From contig CALQJX020000019.1 in the NCBI GenBank assembly GCA_943331005.2, positions 17,092 through 81,091 on the forward strand: 64,000 nt of DNA. The letters are read 5' to 3'. This DNA is from Bordetella parapertussis. GTDB lineage: Bacteria > Bacteroidota > Bacteroidia > Chitinophagales > Chitinophagaceae. How positions within the stretch are numbered: the first letter of the stretch is position 1; every line of letters begins with the position of its first letter. The notes under the pieces are model-generated. The model was given only the letters and a program-made list of their open reading frames with translations. It did not search any database and was not told the origin of the DNA. The position numbers and the translations under genes are program-made. Of the stretch, positions 44,707 to 52,098 are shown piece by piece.

Positions 44707-46656
44707 TCAATTAAAACCTAATCTGCGGGAGGGTGCATATTTGCGGAAAGCTGCTATGTCCAGTTCTGCCTGACGAACTTTTATTGCCAGATTTTTCACC
44801 TGCACTTCTATCAGTTCTGACCGGTTTGTGATGTTTACTTTCAGAAAGTTGAGCGACTGGTATTCCCTGCGAATATTCGATTCCAGCTGTAGACGGATCT
44901 TTGCCACCTCCTCGCTTACTTTTTGCATCCCTTCATTGATCCTATAGGTGTCTGGTATATAAACAAAACCTGCAGACATCTGTCTGCGCCACGACATAAG
45001 TACCTGTTCAAACGCAGGCCCTATACCCGGCACCTTGGTTGTTGCCAGTCTGGATAGGTGTGCCGCATGCCTGATGCCACTGTTATACAAAGCACTTTTC
45101 TTGGCTGGCCCTATAGACGGTATGGTATGCTCTTCAATATCGAATGCTCGCAGATAGTCATCCAGCTGTTCGTTATAAAGAACCTCTTCCATGGCCTTCT
45201 TTCGTCTTTCCAGCTCATCAGGCAATCGCCTGAAATCATGTATCAACCGCTGCAGATTATCCATCCCTTTGTTGTAGGCAGGCAGGTCTTGGGGAGATTC
45301 ATTCTCGCGTATCATACGCTGCATATTGGTGCGCAGTGCTACAAGAGCATTTGTTCTTGTTTTCATTTCCTCCTGCAGTAGTTTCACCCATCCCGACCAT
45401 CGGGACACATAAACTGCAGCAAATACAAAAACTGCTGAAATAGCAGGGTAAAAAGGGAAGAAACAAATGGCAATTATTACAAGCAACAGAAATACCCAGC
45501 TTCTTTTCTTTGCAGCGCCTGTTATACTTGCAGGTACTGGATTGGGTGTAATACCGGCAGCAATATTTTCGATATTAAGCTTTTTAAATACTAAAGGCTC
45601 CGGTCTGAAGCCATTGATGAACTGTTCAATATTGCCCAATACTGTATTGGCCTGAAAGTAACTATCATCCAGAAAATACATGATACCCTTATTCTTTCTG
45701 AACCAGCACCACGGACATTCCTGCATGCCGGCAGGGTAGGTATGCAGTGTAGATACCGAACAGGTAACCATGTTCTTCAGCAATCCATCAAGTTCCATTA
45801 TCCATTCCGATGGTGTTGGGCGTTCATCGTGCTCAAAGGCTCTGTGGAATAAACCAACAAGACCTTGCGGAAGGTCTGATATGTTGAAACTATCGGGTGG
45901 AGGTTGTAATTTCTTCTTTGTATTCTCCAGCGAATAGGCAAACTGCCGCTGCCTTATAGCTGTTTCCTCATCTATATCTGCAGCACCTTTGTGCCTGCCT
46001 GCAAAAGGATGCCTGCCTAGAAATAATAATTGAAAAATGAGTACGGCCAATGAGAAATCATCTGTATTTACAGTTCTGATTACGTTCTCAAAAGTGCTTT
46101 TCTTCAACAACTCGGGTGGGGTATACCGGGGTACACCCACCTCACAGAAATAGTAATCATCATTATGCCTTACCTGAAACGAGTCGCAATCTATAAAAGC
46201 TGCCAGACCAGATGCGGAGATGAGAATATTCCCTTCATTAACATCTCCCACCACCAAACTTGCTTCATGTAGTTTATGAAAAGCGGTAGCAATGTTTCGG
46301 GCTACATGCACGAGAAAGTTATAGCCTTTATCATGAAACATCTTCTTTCGATCCATGGGGCTAAAGACATGGTGCAGAGGTACATAGCCCTGCAATTTCT
46401 TCATCACAAAACCAGCAGTTTCACCTTTGTCGTCTTTCACCACATCTATTGGCCAGGCTGCGTAGGCCTCTATAGTAGGGCTATGCATGGCTACCATGTG
46501 CAGCAGCTTTTTTTGTTTGGCCGGTGTTAGTGGTTCATTATATTGCTTTAGTACCAGGTCTCTCTGGCGCTGCAATTCATACACGCTTCCTTCGCCGCCC
46601 TTGCCCAGTTCGCGCCCGGTAGTATATGTTTCATTATTTAGACCTGTGAAAATCAT
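44707..46656 (-). CDS. YegI-like protein kinase with zinc-knuckle, TM and helix-hairpin-helix regions (TerY-P triad)
   Basis: 649 residues. The kinase domain covers residues about 10-295: glycine loop GKGGEGSVY (18-26), Lys37, catalytic loop GDVNEGN (Asp138, Asn143), FIDCDSFQ (154-161) at the DFG place, and TPPEL (179-183) at APE. HRD and DFG are thus replaced by VGD and DCD, as in YegI-type kinases. A CPWC motif (314-317) follows, then a hydrophobic region (387-416) likely to be one or two membrane helices, a coiled coil of about 70 residues, and a helix-hairpin-helix segment with IPSIGPAKK and VPGIGPAFE (512-550). Its ATG overlaps the phosphatase stop by 4 nt. The genes vWA, PP2C and kinase are in the order of the known TerY-P triad. 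Confidence 0.9.
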   Translation of the reverse strand: MIFTGLNNETYTTGRELGKGGEGSVYELQRQRDLVLKQYNEPLTPAKQKKLLHMVAMHSPTIEAYAAWPIDVVKDDKGETAGFVMKKLQGYVPLHHVFSPMDRKKMFHDKGYNFLVHVARNIATAFHKLHEASLVVGDVNEGNILISASGLAAFIDCDSFQVRHNDDYYFCEVGVPRYTPPELLKKSTFENVIRTVNTDDFSLAVLIFQLLFLGRHPFAGRHKGAADIDEETAIRQRQFAYSLENTKKKLQPPPDSFNISDLPQGLVGLFHRAFEHDERPTPSEWIMELDGLLKNMVTCSVSTLHTYPAGMQECPWCWFRKNKGIMYFLDDSYFQANTVLGNIEQFINGFRPEPLVFKKLNIENIAAGITPNPVPASITGAAKKRSWVFLLLVIIAICFFPFYPAISAVFVFAAVYVSRWSGWVKLLQEEMKTRTNALVALRTNMQRMIRENESPQDLPAYNKGMDNLQRLIHDFRRLPDELERRKKAMEEVLYNEQLDDYLRAFDIEEHTIPSIGPAKKSALYNSGIRHAAHLSRLATTKVPGIGPAFEQVLMSWRRQMSAGFVYIPDTYRINEGMQKVSEEVAKIRLQLESNIRREYQSLNFLKVNITNRSELIEVQVKNLAIKVRQAELDIAAFRKYAPSRRLGFN

Positions 46657-47420
46657 CCTTTAAGTCTGGTAGCCAGGAAAAGGGTTTTATCATCATCCGT
46701 ACGTTCATTGATCTGAGTGCTGTCCAGGTATTCAGCCAGTCTTTTGTTCAGCAGTTCTGTTTTATCAGCACTATCGGCCATCCGCAGCAACCTGAAAAGG
46801 CTGGTAAAAAAAGGAGCATGAACACTTTGGCTTTCCATATTCAGGGTCAGCATTTGCAGCCCGTCAGTAAAAATTGCCAGTTCATCAATGCCTTCGTCCA
46901 GTATCACCACCCTCAGATCGGGCAGGTTAGGGTCATCTATCAAAAAAGAAGTAGAGTTGTGGTACTCTCCATTCTGTGGCCACCACACAGTACTGTATGT
47001 TTCATTGGTATTGTATCTGATAATGGCACCATCTCCTATCTGAAAAAATGCTGCTTTTTCTTCGGTTATTATGCAGCCCAGTAATGTACAGGAATATTCA
47101 TTGAGTGGCGATTCCATGTTAGCTGCCTCCAGCTCCAGTGCTCCGTATATATCTTCGGCCATTGCATAAAGCTGGGCTTCAGTAAGCTCTTCCCTATGCG
47201 CTACAAGATGTGTAGCAAATTCCAATACTTTTTCACAGGTAAGGTTCGCGGCAAAGGCAGCATTTGCTGCACTGCCTGCACCATCGCATATGGCAGCAAC
47301 CAGTATTTCCTTGCCATCAGTATCTGTAATCACAGTATATCTGTTTGCGTCATCGCAAACTTTTCCGGCAGCAACATGAGAGGTGCCTATGATACTCTGA
47401 CCTATGGTTTTCCAGATCAT
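46653..47420 (-). CDS. PP2C-family protein phosphatase of a TerY-P triad (PphC/YegK-like)
   Basis: 255 residues. The metal-dependent PP2C core is visible: [15 protein letters not shown] at the N-terminus, [13 protein letters not shown] (Asp-Gly metal pair), [40 protein letters not shown] and the closing [12 protein letters not shown]. This short, variant PP2C resembles E. coli YegK (PphC) rather than SpoIIE or RsbU. It probably removes phosphate put on by the downstream kinase. The ATG overlaps the vWA stop by 4 nt and its stop overlaps the kinase start by 4 nt, so all three proteins are likely made in fixed ratio. Confidence 0.9.
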   Translation of the reverse strand: MIWKTIGQSIIGTSHVAAGKVCDDANRYTVITDTDGKEILVAAICDGAGSAANAAFAANLTCEKVLEFATHLVAHREELTEAQLYAMAEDIYGALELEAANMESPLNEYSCTLLGCIITEEKAAFFQIGDGAIIRYNTNETYSTVWWPQNGEYHNSTSFLIDDPNLPDLRVVILDEGIDELAIFTDGLQMLTLNMESQSVHAPFFTSLFRLLRMADSADKTELLNKRLAEYLDSTQINERTDDDKTLFLATRLKG

Positions 47421-48091
47421 AGTTCAGACCAGCCACTAGGAGGTAAGAGATTTACGGTAGTTCCCGGATTCTTTGCCGATACCATTTTCATAGAAGCAGA
47501 AAGCCAGATGAAGAACTCCCTGAACATGAGCCCTTTCAGCTTCAGCGGAGAACGAACAGAGATCTGTTTCAGTATTTCCATATTGGCACTTTCTACACCA
47601 ATAGCAAAAAACGCAAACGATTTGGCAGCTTCCCCGGCATGTACAGCCGCGGCAGCTCTGGCCCATTCGTCTGTAGGTGCACCGTCAGTTATCAGTATGA
47701 TCCATGGTTTGTAATAAGCAATACCATTTTCTTTATATTCTTTCTTTCTTCGGGTCACCATATCTATTGCGGTAAGTATGGCCTCTCCCATTGGGGTATC
47801 TCCGGTGGTATCCAGTTCGCGCGGATGGAAATTGGGAACTGTATGAAAATCAGACTCGATTGATACCGGTCCGAAAGTGACAACTGCCACTTCCACACGC
47901 TTGGTAGCCAGAGGATCCTGTAATAACTCTTGTTTGAATGTGCGAACACCTTCATTCAGTTGCATTATAGGCATGCCGCCCATAGAGCCGGAAGTGTCCA
48001 GTAATAATACACACGGACAGCGTGGCTCGGGATTGTCTGCGAAGTTGTCGCTACCAAAGGGTATCTGTTCAAATGATATGTATTCGTCCAT
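47417..48091 (-). CDS. TerY-like von Willebrand factor A protein
   Basis: 224 residues from ATG 48091 ([13 protein letters not shown]). A complete metal-ion-dependent adhesion site is seen: DTSGSMGG (DxSxS), Thr in [12 protein letters not shown] and Asp in [11 protein letters not shown]. No signal peptide or membrane helix is present, so the protein is cytoplasmic, as TerY/YegL proteins are. It heads the three-gene operon. A TTG two codons upstream lies in the -7 element and is not favoured. In the known triads the vWA protein is held to be a scaffold and phosphorylation target. Confidence 0.9.
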   Translation of the reverse strand: MDEYISFEQIPFGSDNFADNPEPRCPCVLLLDTSGSMGGMPIMQLNEGVRTFKQELLQDPLATKRVEVAVVTFGPVSIESDFHTVPNFHPRELDTTGDTPMGEAILTAIDMVTRRKKEYKENGIAYYKPWIILITDGAPTDEWARAAAAVHAGEAAKSFAFFAIGVESANMEILKQISVRSPLKLKGLMFREFFIWLSASMKMVSAKNPGTTVNLLPPSGWSEL

Positions 48092-48094
48092 ACT

Positions 48095-48102
48095 CAAAGG
48101 TA
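48095..48102 (-). promoter_or_regulatory. -7 element of the vWA-PP2C-kinase operon
   Basis: On the minus strand the bases read TACCTTTG, with CTTG at 48123-48126 after a 20-nt spacer as the likely -33. Only 3 nt separate the element from the vWA ATG. Confidence 0.6.
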
Positions 48103-48218
48103 AAATTTTAGAGTCAGGCCGACAAGAATATAATTGATCCGGAAAGGCTTTAATATGTAATGTCGTATAACAAAAATATAAACATGATCGCAGTCATTAT
48201 CGGAATCTGTCTATTACA

Positions 48219-48226
48219 TAATTTTG
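48219..48226 (+). promoter_or_regulatory. -7 element of the 48.2-50.3 kb cassette
   Basis: TAATTTTG matches TAnnTTTG and ends 4 nt before the GTG start at 48231. The triad operon's promoter points the other way 116 nt to the left. Confidence 0.55.
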
Positions 48227-48230
48227 TGCC

Positions 48231-48614
48231 GTGCCTCATCGCCTTATAGCCATTCTACTCATGCTCAGCCTCTCTTACCAGAGTTTTGTGAAACTTGGTA
48301 TAGTGATATGGTATGAGTACAACAAAGACTATATTGCTAAGAATCTTTGCGAGAACAGAGCTGCACCTGAAAAGAAATGTTGTGGTAAATGTTATCTCAA
48401 TAAACAACTGAACAAAGTTGAGAAGAGCGGAAAAGATAACAGCACCATACCCGAAAAATGGAACATAGGCGAGATCCTTGTCTTTACCATACCATCATTT
48501 ATTGTTATTCCTTTTGTTGCTACCGAACTCACCGAAACAATACCCCTGCAAGATCAGGTATATGAACCAATTGGTGTTTCCCGAAACATTTTCCATCCTC
48601 CGTCTTATTGCTGA
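48231..48614 (+). CDS. Cys-rich small membrane protein, metal-cassette candidate
   Basis: 127 residues from GTG 48231. The N-terminal hydrophobic segment (RLIAILLMLSLSYQSFVKLG) is followed by a cysteine-rich loop, KNLCENRAAPEKKCCGKCYL, and a Lys-rich stretch; a second hydrophobic segment lies at about 82-98, and the protein ends FHPPSYC. The pattern NLCEN..., C.GKC.L.KQL, FHPP..C recurs in small Bacteroidota proteins found near copper and TonB-linked genes, as far as I recall; none has a known role. Thiol-based metal binding is inferred from the cysteines. It heads a cassette of four genes on this strand. Confidence 0.7.
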   Translation: MPHRLIAILLMLSLSYQSFVKLGIVIWYEYNKDYIAKNLCENRAAPEKKCCGKCYLNKQLNKVEKSGKDNSTIPEKWNIGEILVFTIPSFIVIPFVATELTETIPLQDQVYEPIGVSRNIFHPPSYC

Positions 48615-48703
48615 TACATTTCTGTAATTGACCTTGTTTCTGCTACTTCCATTCTAGCTAAGCAGAGAGGTCCTATTTATTCATTTTTAGCAATGAGGAT
48701 CCT

Positions 48704-49612
48704 ATGAAACGATCATTTTTGAGTGTTGTTGCACTTCTATGTGCAGCAGCAGGCTCTTATGCATGCGATATGTGCGGCGGTGGCTCGGGCAGTCAATACA
48801 TAGGGCTTTTACCTGCGTTCAATAGAAACTTTGCAGGTATTCAGTATTTCTCTACCTGCAATACCAACTGCCTTCCCGGCAATAATGCAGTTACAGATCC
48901 TGAGAGCAAGGTGACGGACCGGTTTAATACCATACAGATTTGGGGCAGGCATAGTATTGGCAAAAGATACATGTTGTTTGCATTTATTCCCTATCAGTAT
49001 AATGTTCATTATGAGGGTAGTAACAGGTCTGTACTGAACGGGCCGGGAGATGCTACAATTATGGTAAACAGACTGATAGTGAAGCCTGCTGAAAATGAAT
49101 GGAAGCATACTGTGTTTGGTGGATTGGGAGTAAAACTTCCTACAGGCACCAAAAATACCGATGATCAGAGTGCCAGTTCACCCAATTCGCCGGGCACTGG
49201 AACTACTGATCTGATAACCAACAGCAACTATACTTTGCAACATGGCAATAGCGGAATCAATGCAGATGCAACATTCACGTTTACCACTCCCCGTAAGGAC
49301 AATTACAAGTATGGCAATAAACTTAGTGCAGGCATTACCGGTTTCTATCGATTCAAACGAGGTGCGATTGGAATTGCTCCGCAGATAGGTTGCAGGTACG
49401 AATATGCAGCAATGGATAATTACAATTACCAGAAAGACTGGTACAATACCAGTAGTGGCGGCCATGTACTTTCCCTTACATCCGGCTTATTTGTATCCTT
49501 CAAAAAAACAGGACTAAGAGCTTCCTGTCAGCTTCCTGTACATCAATTTTATGCCGGTGGCACCATGCTTGTGCACTACAAGTTGGAAACCGGATTTTTC
49601 TTTCTTTTCTAA
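48704..49612 (+). CDS. Outer-membrane beta-barrel candidate with N-terminal CDMCGG motif
   Basis: 302 residues with a signal peptide (MKRSFLSVVALLCAAAGSYA) and a mature start CDMCGGGSGSQYIG. The rest alternates polar and aromatic residues in strands (YMLFAFIPYQYNVHY, HTVFGGLGVKLPTG, KLSAGITGFYRF, GTMLVHYKLETGFFFLF) and ends in Phe, the mark of an outer-membrane barrel. The CxxC at the mature N-terminus could bind metal or lipid. AGGAT 5 nt before the ATG is a good ribosome-binding site. Similar proteins are annotated only as putative transporters. Confidence 0.75.
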   Translation: MKRSFLSVVALLCAAAGSYACDMCGGGSGSQYIGLLPAFNRNFAGIQYFSTCNTNCLPGNNAVTDPESKVTDRFNTIQIWGRHSIGKRYMLFAFIPYQYNVHYEGSNRSVLNGPGDATIMVNRLIVKPAENEWKHTVFGGLGVKLPTGTKNTDDQSASSPNSPGTGTTDLITNSNYTLQHGNSGINADATFTFTTPRKDNYKYGNKLSAGITGFYRFKRGAIGIAPQIGCRYEYAAMDNYNYQKDWYNTSSGGHVLSLTSGLFVSFKKTGLRASCQLPVHQFYAGGTMLVHYKLETGFFFLF

Positions 49613-49627
49613 AAACTAACAAAAACA

Positions 49628-50029
49628 ATGAGAACAGTAATAATCACTATAGCACTTTCATGTGCAGCAATACTCACAGTAAATTCTTGTAAGAAAAACG
49701 AAACAGCTGCAGATCCTTCAAAAGTGGTAATAACTATCACATCACCTACTGTCAGCAGTATATATAGGAATGGAGATAGTGTACACATCACAGCATCGGT
49801 AAGCTATATTACCGCTATGCATGGCTATGAAGTTCATGTTACAGATTCAGCAACCGGCGATAGTATATATAGTCTTGACGAACACACGCACAGCGATGCC
49901 TATATCATAAAAGAGGCATTCCGTATTTCAGATACTGTAGCCAGAGTTTTGAAAATGCAATTGGTTACTGAAATAGATCATAATGGTACAAGTGCAGAAA
50001 AACAGGTAATTTTCCACTACAAACCATAA
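49628..50029 (+). CDS. DUF4625 lipoprotein
   Basis: 133 residues with lipobox NSCK (Cys at about residue 21). The mature part is an Ig-like domain: VVITITSPTVSSIYRNGDSVHITASV, MHGYEVHVTDSATGDSIY, DEHTHSDAYIIKEAF. The conserved HTHSD-type His cluster fits DUF4625, a Bacteroidota family of unknown function often seen near metal and haem uptake genes. The gap to the barrel gene is 15 nt. His residues could help hold metal, which is inference. Confidence 0.8.
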   Translation: MRTVIITIALSCAAILTVNSCKKNETAADPSKVVITITSPTVSSIYRNGDSVHITASVSYITAMHGYEVHVTDSATGDSIYSLDEHTHSDAYIIKEAFRISDTVARVLKMQLVTEIDHNGTSAEKQVIFHYKP

Positions 50030-50053
50030 ATAAAATCAAAAACATAAATAGAA

Positions 50054-50335
50054 ATGAATAAGTACATCCTAATGGCTGCTGTGTTATTAGTTACTGCAGC
50101 ATCATGCAACGACGCCGCAAACAATGCGTCTACTGAGATTCCGGCTATGCCTGCAGAACCTGCAAAAACTGAGGCGCCAAAATATACTAAGGGTGCAAAA
50201 ATAGACCCGATATGCGAAATGAGCTGGGATACATCATGGACAGAATATACAGTCTACATGAACGATACGGTGAAATTTTGCAGCGAGAACTGTAAAACAG
50301 CATTCCTGGCACGTCCTGAAAAGTATGTGAAATAA
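50054..50335 (+). CDS. YHS-domain lipoprotein
   Basis: 93 residues. The lipobox is AASC at about residues 15-18, followed by an Ala/Pro/Glu-rich linker and a YHS domain at about 48-93: KIDPICEMSW, YTVYMNDTVKFCSENCKTAFLARPEKYVK. The YHS pattern (DPxCxM ... FCSxxC...F...PxKY) is linked to copper or other soft-metal binding and is found in copper ATPases and related proteins. It is the last gene of the four-gene cassette and its 24-nt spacing suits co-transcription. Confidence 0.88.
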   Translation: MNKYILMAAVLLVTAASCNDAANNASTEIPAMPAEPAKTEAPKYTKGAKIDPICEMSWDTSWTEYTVYMNDTVKFCSENCKTAFLARPEKYVK

Positions 50336-50349
50336 GTACAACGGCATTG

Positions 50350-50376
50350 GCCGGCATGGTAAAATACTTTGCCGGC
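50350..50376. terminator. Hairpin between the YHS gene and terC
   Basis: The 7-bp stem GCCGGCA / TGCCGGC has a 13-nt loop and sits in the 40-nt gap between convergent genes. There is no long T run. Confidence 0.5.
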
Positions 50377-51122
50377 TAATGTTTGCTTTTCTTATTTGCT
50401 CTAAGATTCAGCATTTCTACAAGAATGGAGAATGCCATAGCAAAATAAATGTAACCCTTAGGGATGCCATTCTCAAAACCTTCTGCAATAAGCGATACAC
50501 CTATCAGCAGCAGGAAAGAAAGTGCCAGCATTTTAACGGTAGGGTGGTTGTTTACAAACTTACTTACCGCCCCCGATGCAAAAAGCATAATGCCTACCGC
50601 AATAACCACAGCAGCGATCATTACCTCTACGTGGCTGGCCATACCTACAGCTGTAATTACAGAATCCAGAGAGAATACTATATCGAGCAACAAGATCTGA
50701 AAAATGACACTGGAAAATGACTTAGCCTTTGTCTTTTGATTGTGATTCTCATCTCCTTCCAGTTTCTCATGTATCTCGGCTGTACTTTTGTAAATAAGAA
50801 ACAGTCCACCAACAATAAGTATAAGATCTCTGCCGGAAATATCCAGTTTCTCAACAAGATTCTCGCTATTAATACCAACCATTGTTGCCAGATTGATCAA
50901 AGACCCTTTCAGCTTCATTACCCAATTTATAGACAACAAAAGCATGATGCGGGTGATCATGGCCAGTGCAATACCTGTTTTCCTGGCTTTGTCTTGCTGG
51001 TTATGAGGCAGTTTGCCGGTAAGTATAGAAATGAATACAATATTATCTATACCCAATACTATCTCCAGTACTGTAAGTGTTATTAGAGATATCCAAATTT
51101 CGGGGTTCGAAAGCCACTCCAT
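50376..51122 (-). CDS. TerC-family membrane protein
   Basis: 248 residues with seven or so transmembrane helices. The family signature of acidic residues in helices is plain: TLTVLEIVLGIDNIVFISIL near the N-terminus and LLDIVFSLDSVITAVGMASHVEV in the middle, each with Asp or Glu in a hydrophobic setting. TerC proteins are linked to tellurite resistance and to manganese export (Alx/MntX type). The gene ends facing the YHS cassette and starts near prmC. The TerY-P triad lies 2.3 kb away; a functional tie is inferred from the recurrent link of Ter genes, not shown. Confidence 0.92.
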   Translation of the reverse strand: MEWLSNPEIWISLITLTVLEIVLGIDNIVFISILTGKLPHNQQDKARKTGIALAMITRIMLLLSINWVMKLKGSLINLATMVGINSENLVEKLDISGRDLILIVGGLFLIYKSTAEIHEKLEGDENHNQKTKAKSFSSVIFQILLLDIVFSLDSVITAVGMASHVEVMIAAVVIAVGIMLFASGAVSKFVNNHPTVKMLALSFLLLIGVSLIAEGFENGIPKGYIYFAMAFSILVEMLNLRANKKSKH

Positions 51123-51154
51123 GTTATGTTTGCTAAGATTTTAGAAAAAACATA

Positions 51155-51162
51155 CAAACATA
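51155..51162 (-). promoter_or_regulatory. -7 element for terC
   Basis: On the minus strand the bases read TATGTTTG, 32 nt before the ATG at 51122. A TTTG lies 23 nt further upstream (51186-51189). Confidence 0.55.
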
Positions 51163-51227
51163 CGGAAGAGCAACAAACTAACCATCAAATATTCATTACC
51201 CTTTGCAGTTTGCTTTATCTTTACGCA

Positions 51228-52079
51228 ATGTATTCTATCGGCAAGGGATTTTATTTCCTGAAAGACGCGCTGAAACATCTTTACGATGATAGAGAAGCTG
51301 CTGCCATAGCGCATGAAGTGATGGAGCACATTACCGGGTTGGATAAAACCGGTAGATTGATACATAAAGAGCTATTGCTTACCTCAGAGCAGGAAACAAA
51401 ATTCAATCAAAGCCTGCTTTCGCTGCAAAAGGGTGTGCCAATGCAATATGTTACCGGCACTGCCTGGTTTATGGGCAACAAATATGCTGTAACTCCCGAT
51501 GTTTTGATTCCCAGACCAGAAACGGAAGAATTGGTACAATGGATAGTGAATGAGGGTAGTGTAAATGCAGCAGTAATACTGGAAATTGGCTCAGGTTCGG
51601 GATGTATTCCTATTTCCCTAAAAATGAAATTGCCGTATTCTGATATTACTTCCTGCGATATAAGTGAGTGGGCATTGAAGGTTGCCAGGAAAAATGCTGA
51701 AGGTTTAGGAGCTGTAGTTACTTTTAAACATACTGACTTCCTGAATCAAGACCACTGGGTAGACTATGGTACATATGATATTATAGTTTCTAATCCTCCC
51801 TATATTCCTGTTTCGGAAAAGGAAAAACTGCATATCAACGTCAGAGAAAATGAACCGGCTACTGCATTGTTTGTACCGGATGATGATGCATTGGTGTTTT
51901 ACAGGGCCATTGCTCACTTCGGACTAAATCACCTTAAAGAGGGAGGTATTATATATTGTGAACTGGATGCAGCTCATGCTGTTGAAACAAAAGAACTCTT
52001 CGAACAAACCGGCTATACTATTGTTACACTAAAAGCAGATATGTTTAATAACCTGAGAATGCTAAAGGCATCCATATAA
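51228..52079 (+). CDS. prmC: Release factor glutamine methyltransferase
   Basis: PrmC (HemK) methylates the GGQ glutamine of peptide release factors. 283 residues from ATG 51228 (MYSIGKGFYFLKDALKHLYDD), the usual length; an extra 34 residues from 51126 would overlap the terC promoter and do not match the family. The helical N-terminal domain reaches PMQYVTGTAWFMG, then VTPDVLIPRPETEELVQW, SAM motif LEIGSGSGCIPISL, and the catalytic SNPPYIPVSE. A TATCTTTA lies 4 nt before the ATG. Confidence 0.95.
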   Translation: MYSIGKGFYFLKDALKHLYDDREAAAIAHEVMEHITGLDKTGRLIHKELLLTSEQETKFNQSLLSLQKGVPMQYVTGTAWFMGNKYAVTPDVLIPRPETEELVQWIVNEGSVNAAVILEIGSGSGCIPISLKMKLPYSDITSCDISEWALKVARKNAEGLGAVVTFKHTDFLNQDHWVDYGTYDIIVSNPPYIPVSEKEKLHINVRENEPATALFVPDDDALVFYRAIAHFGLNHLKEGGIIYCELDAAHAVETKELFEQTGYTIVTLKADMFNNLRMLKASI

Positions 52080-52098
52080 TACCAATACAACATATTCA

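Noticed and set aside
51126..51227. N-terminal extension of PrmC
   Set aside because: It overlaps the terC promoter region and does not match the PrmC N-terminus; ATG 51228 has a -7-like element just upstream.
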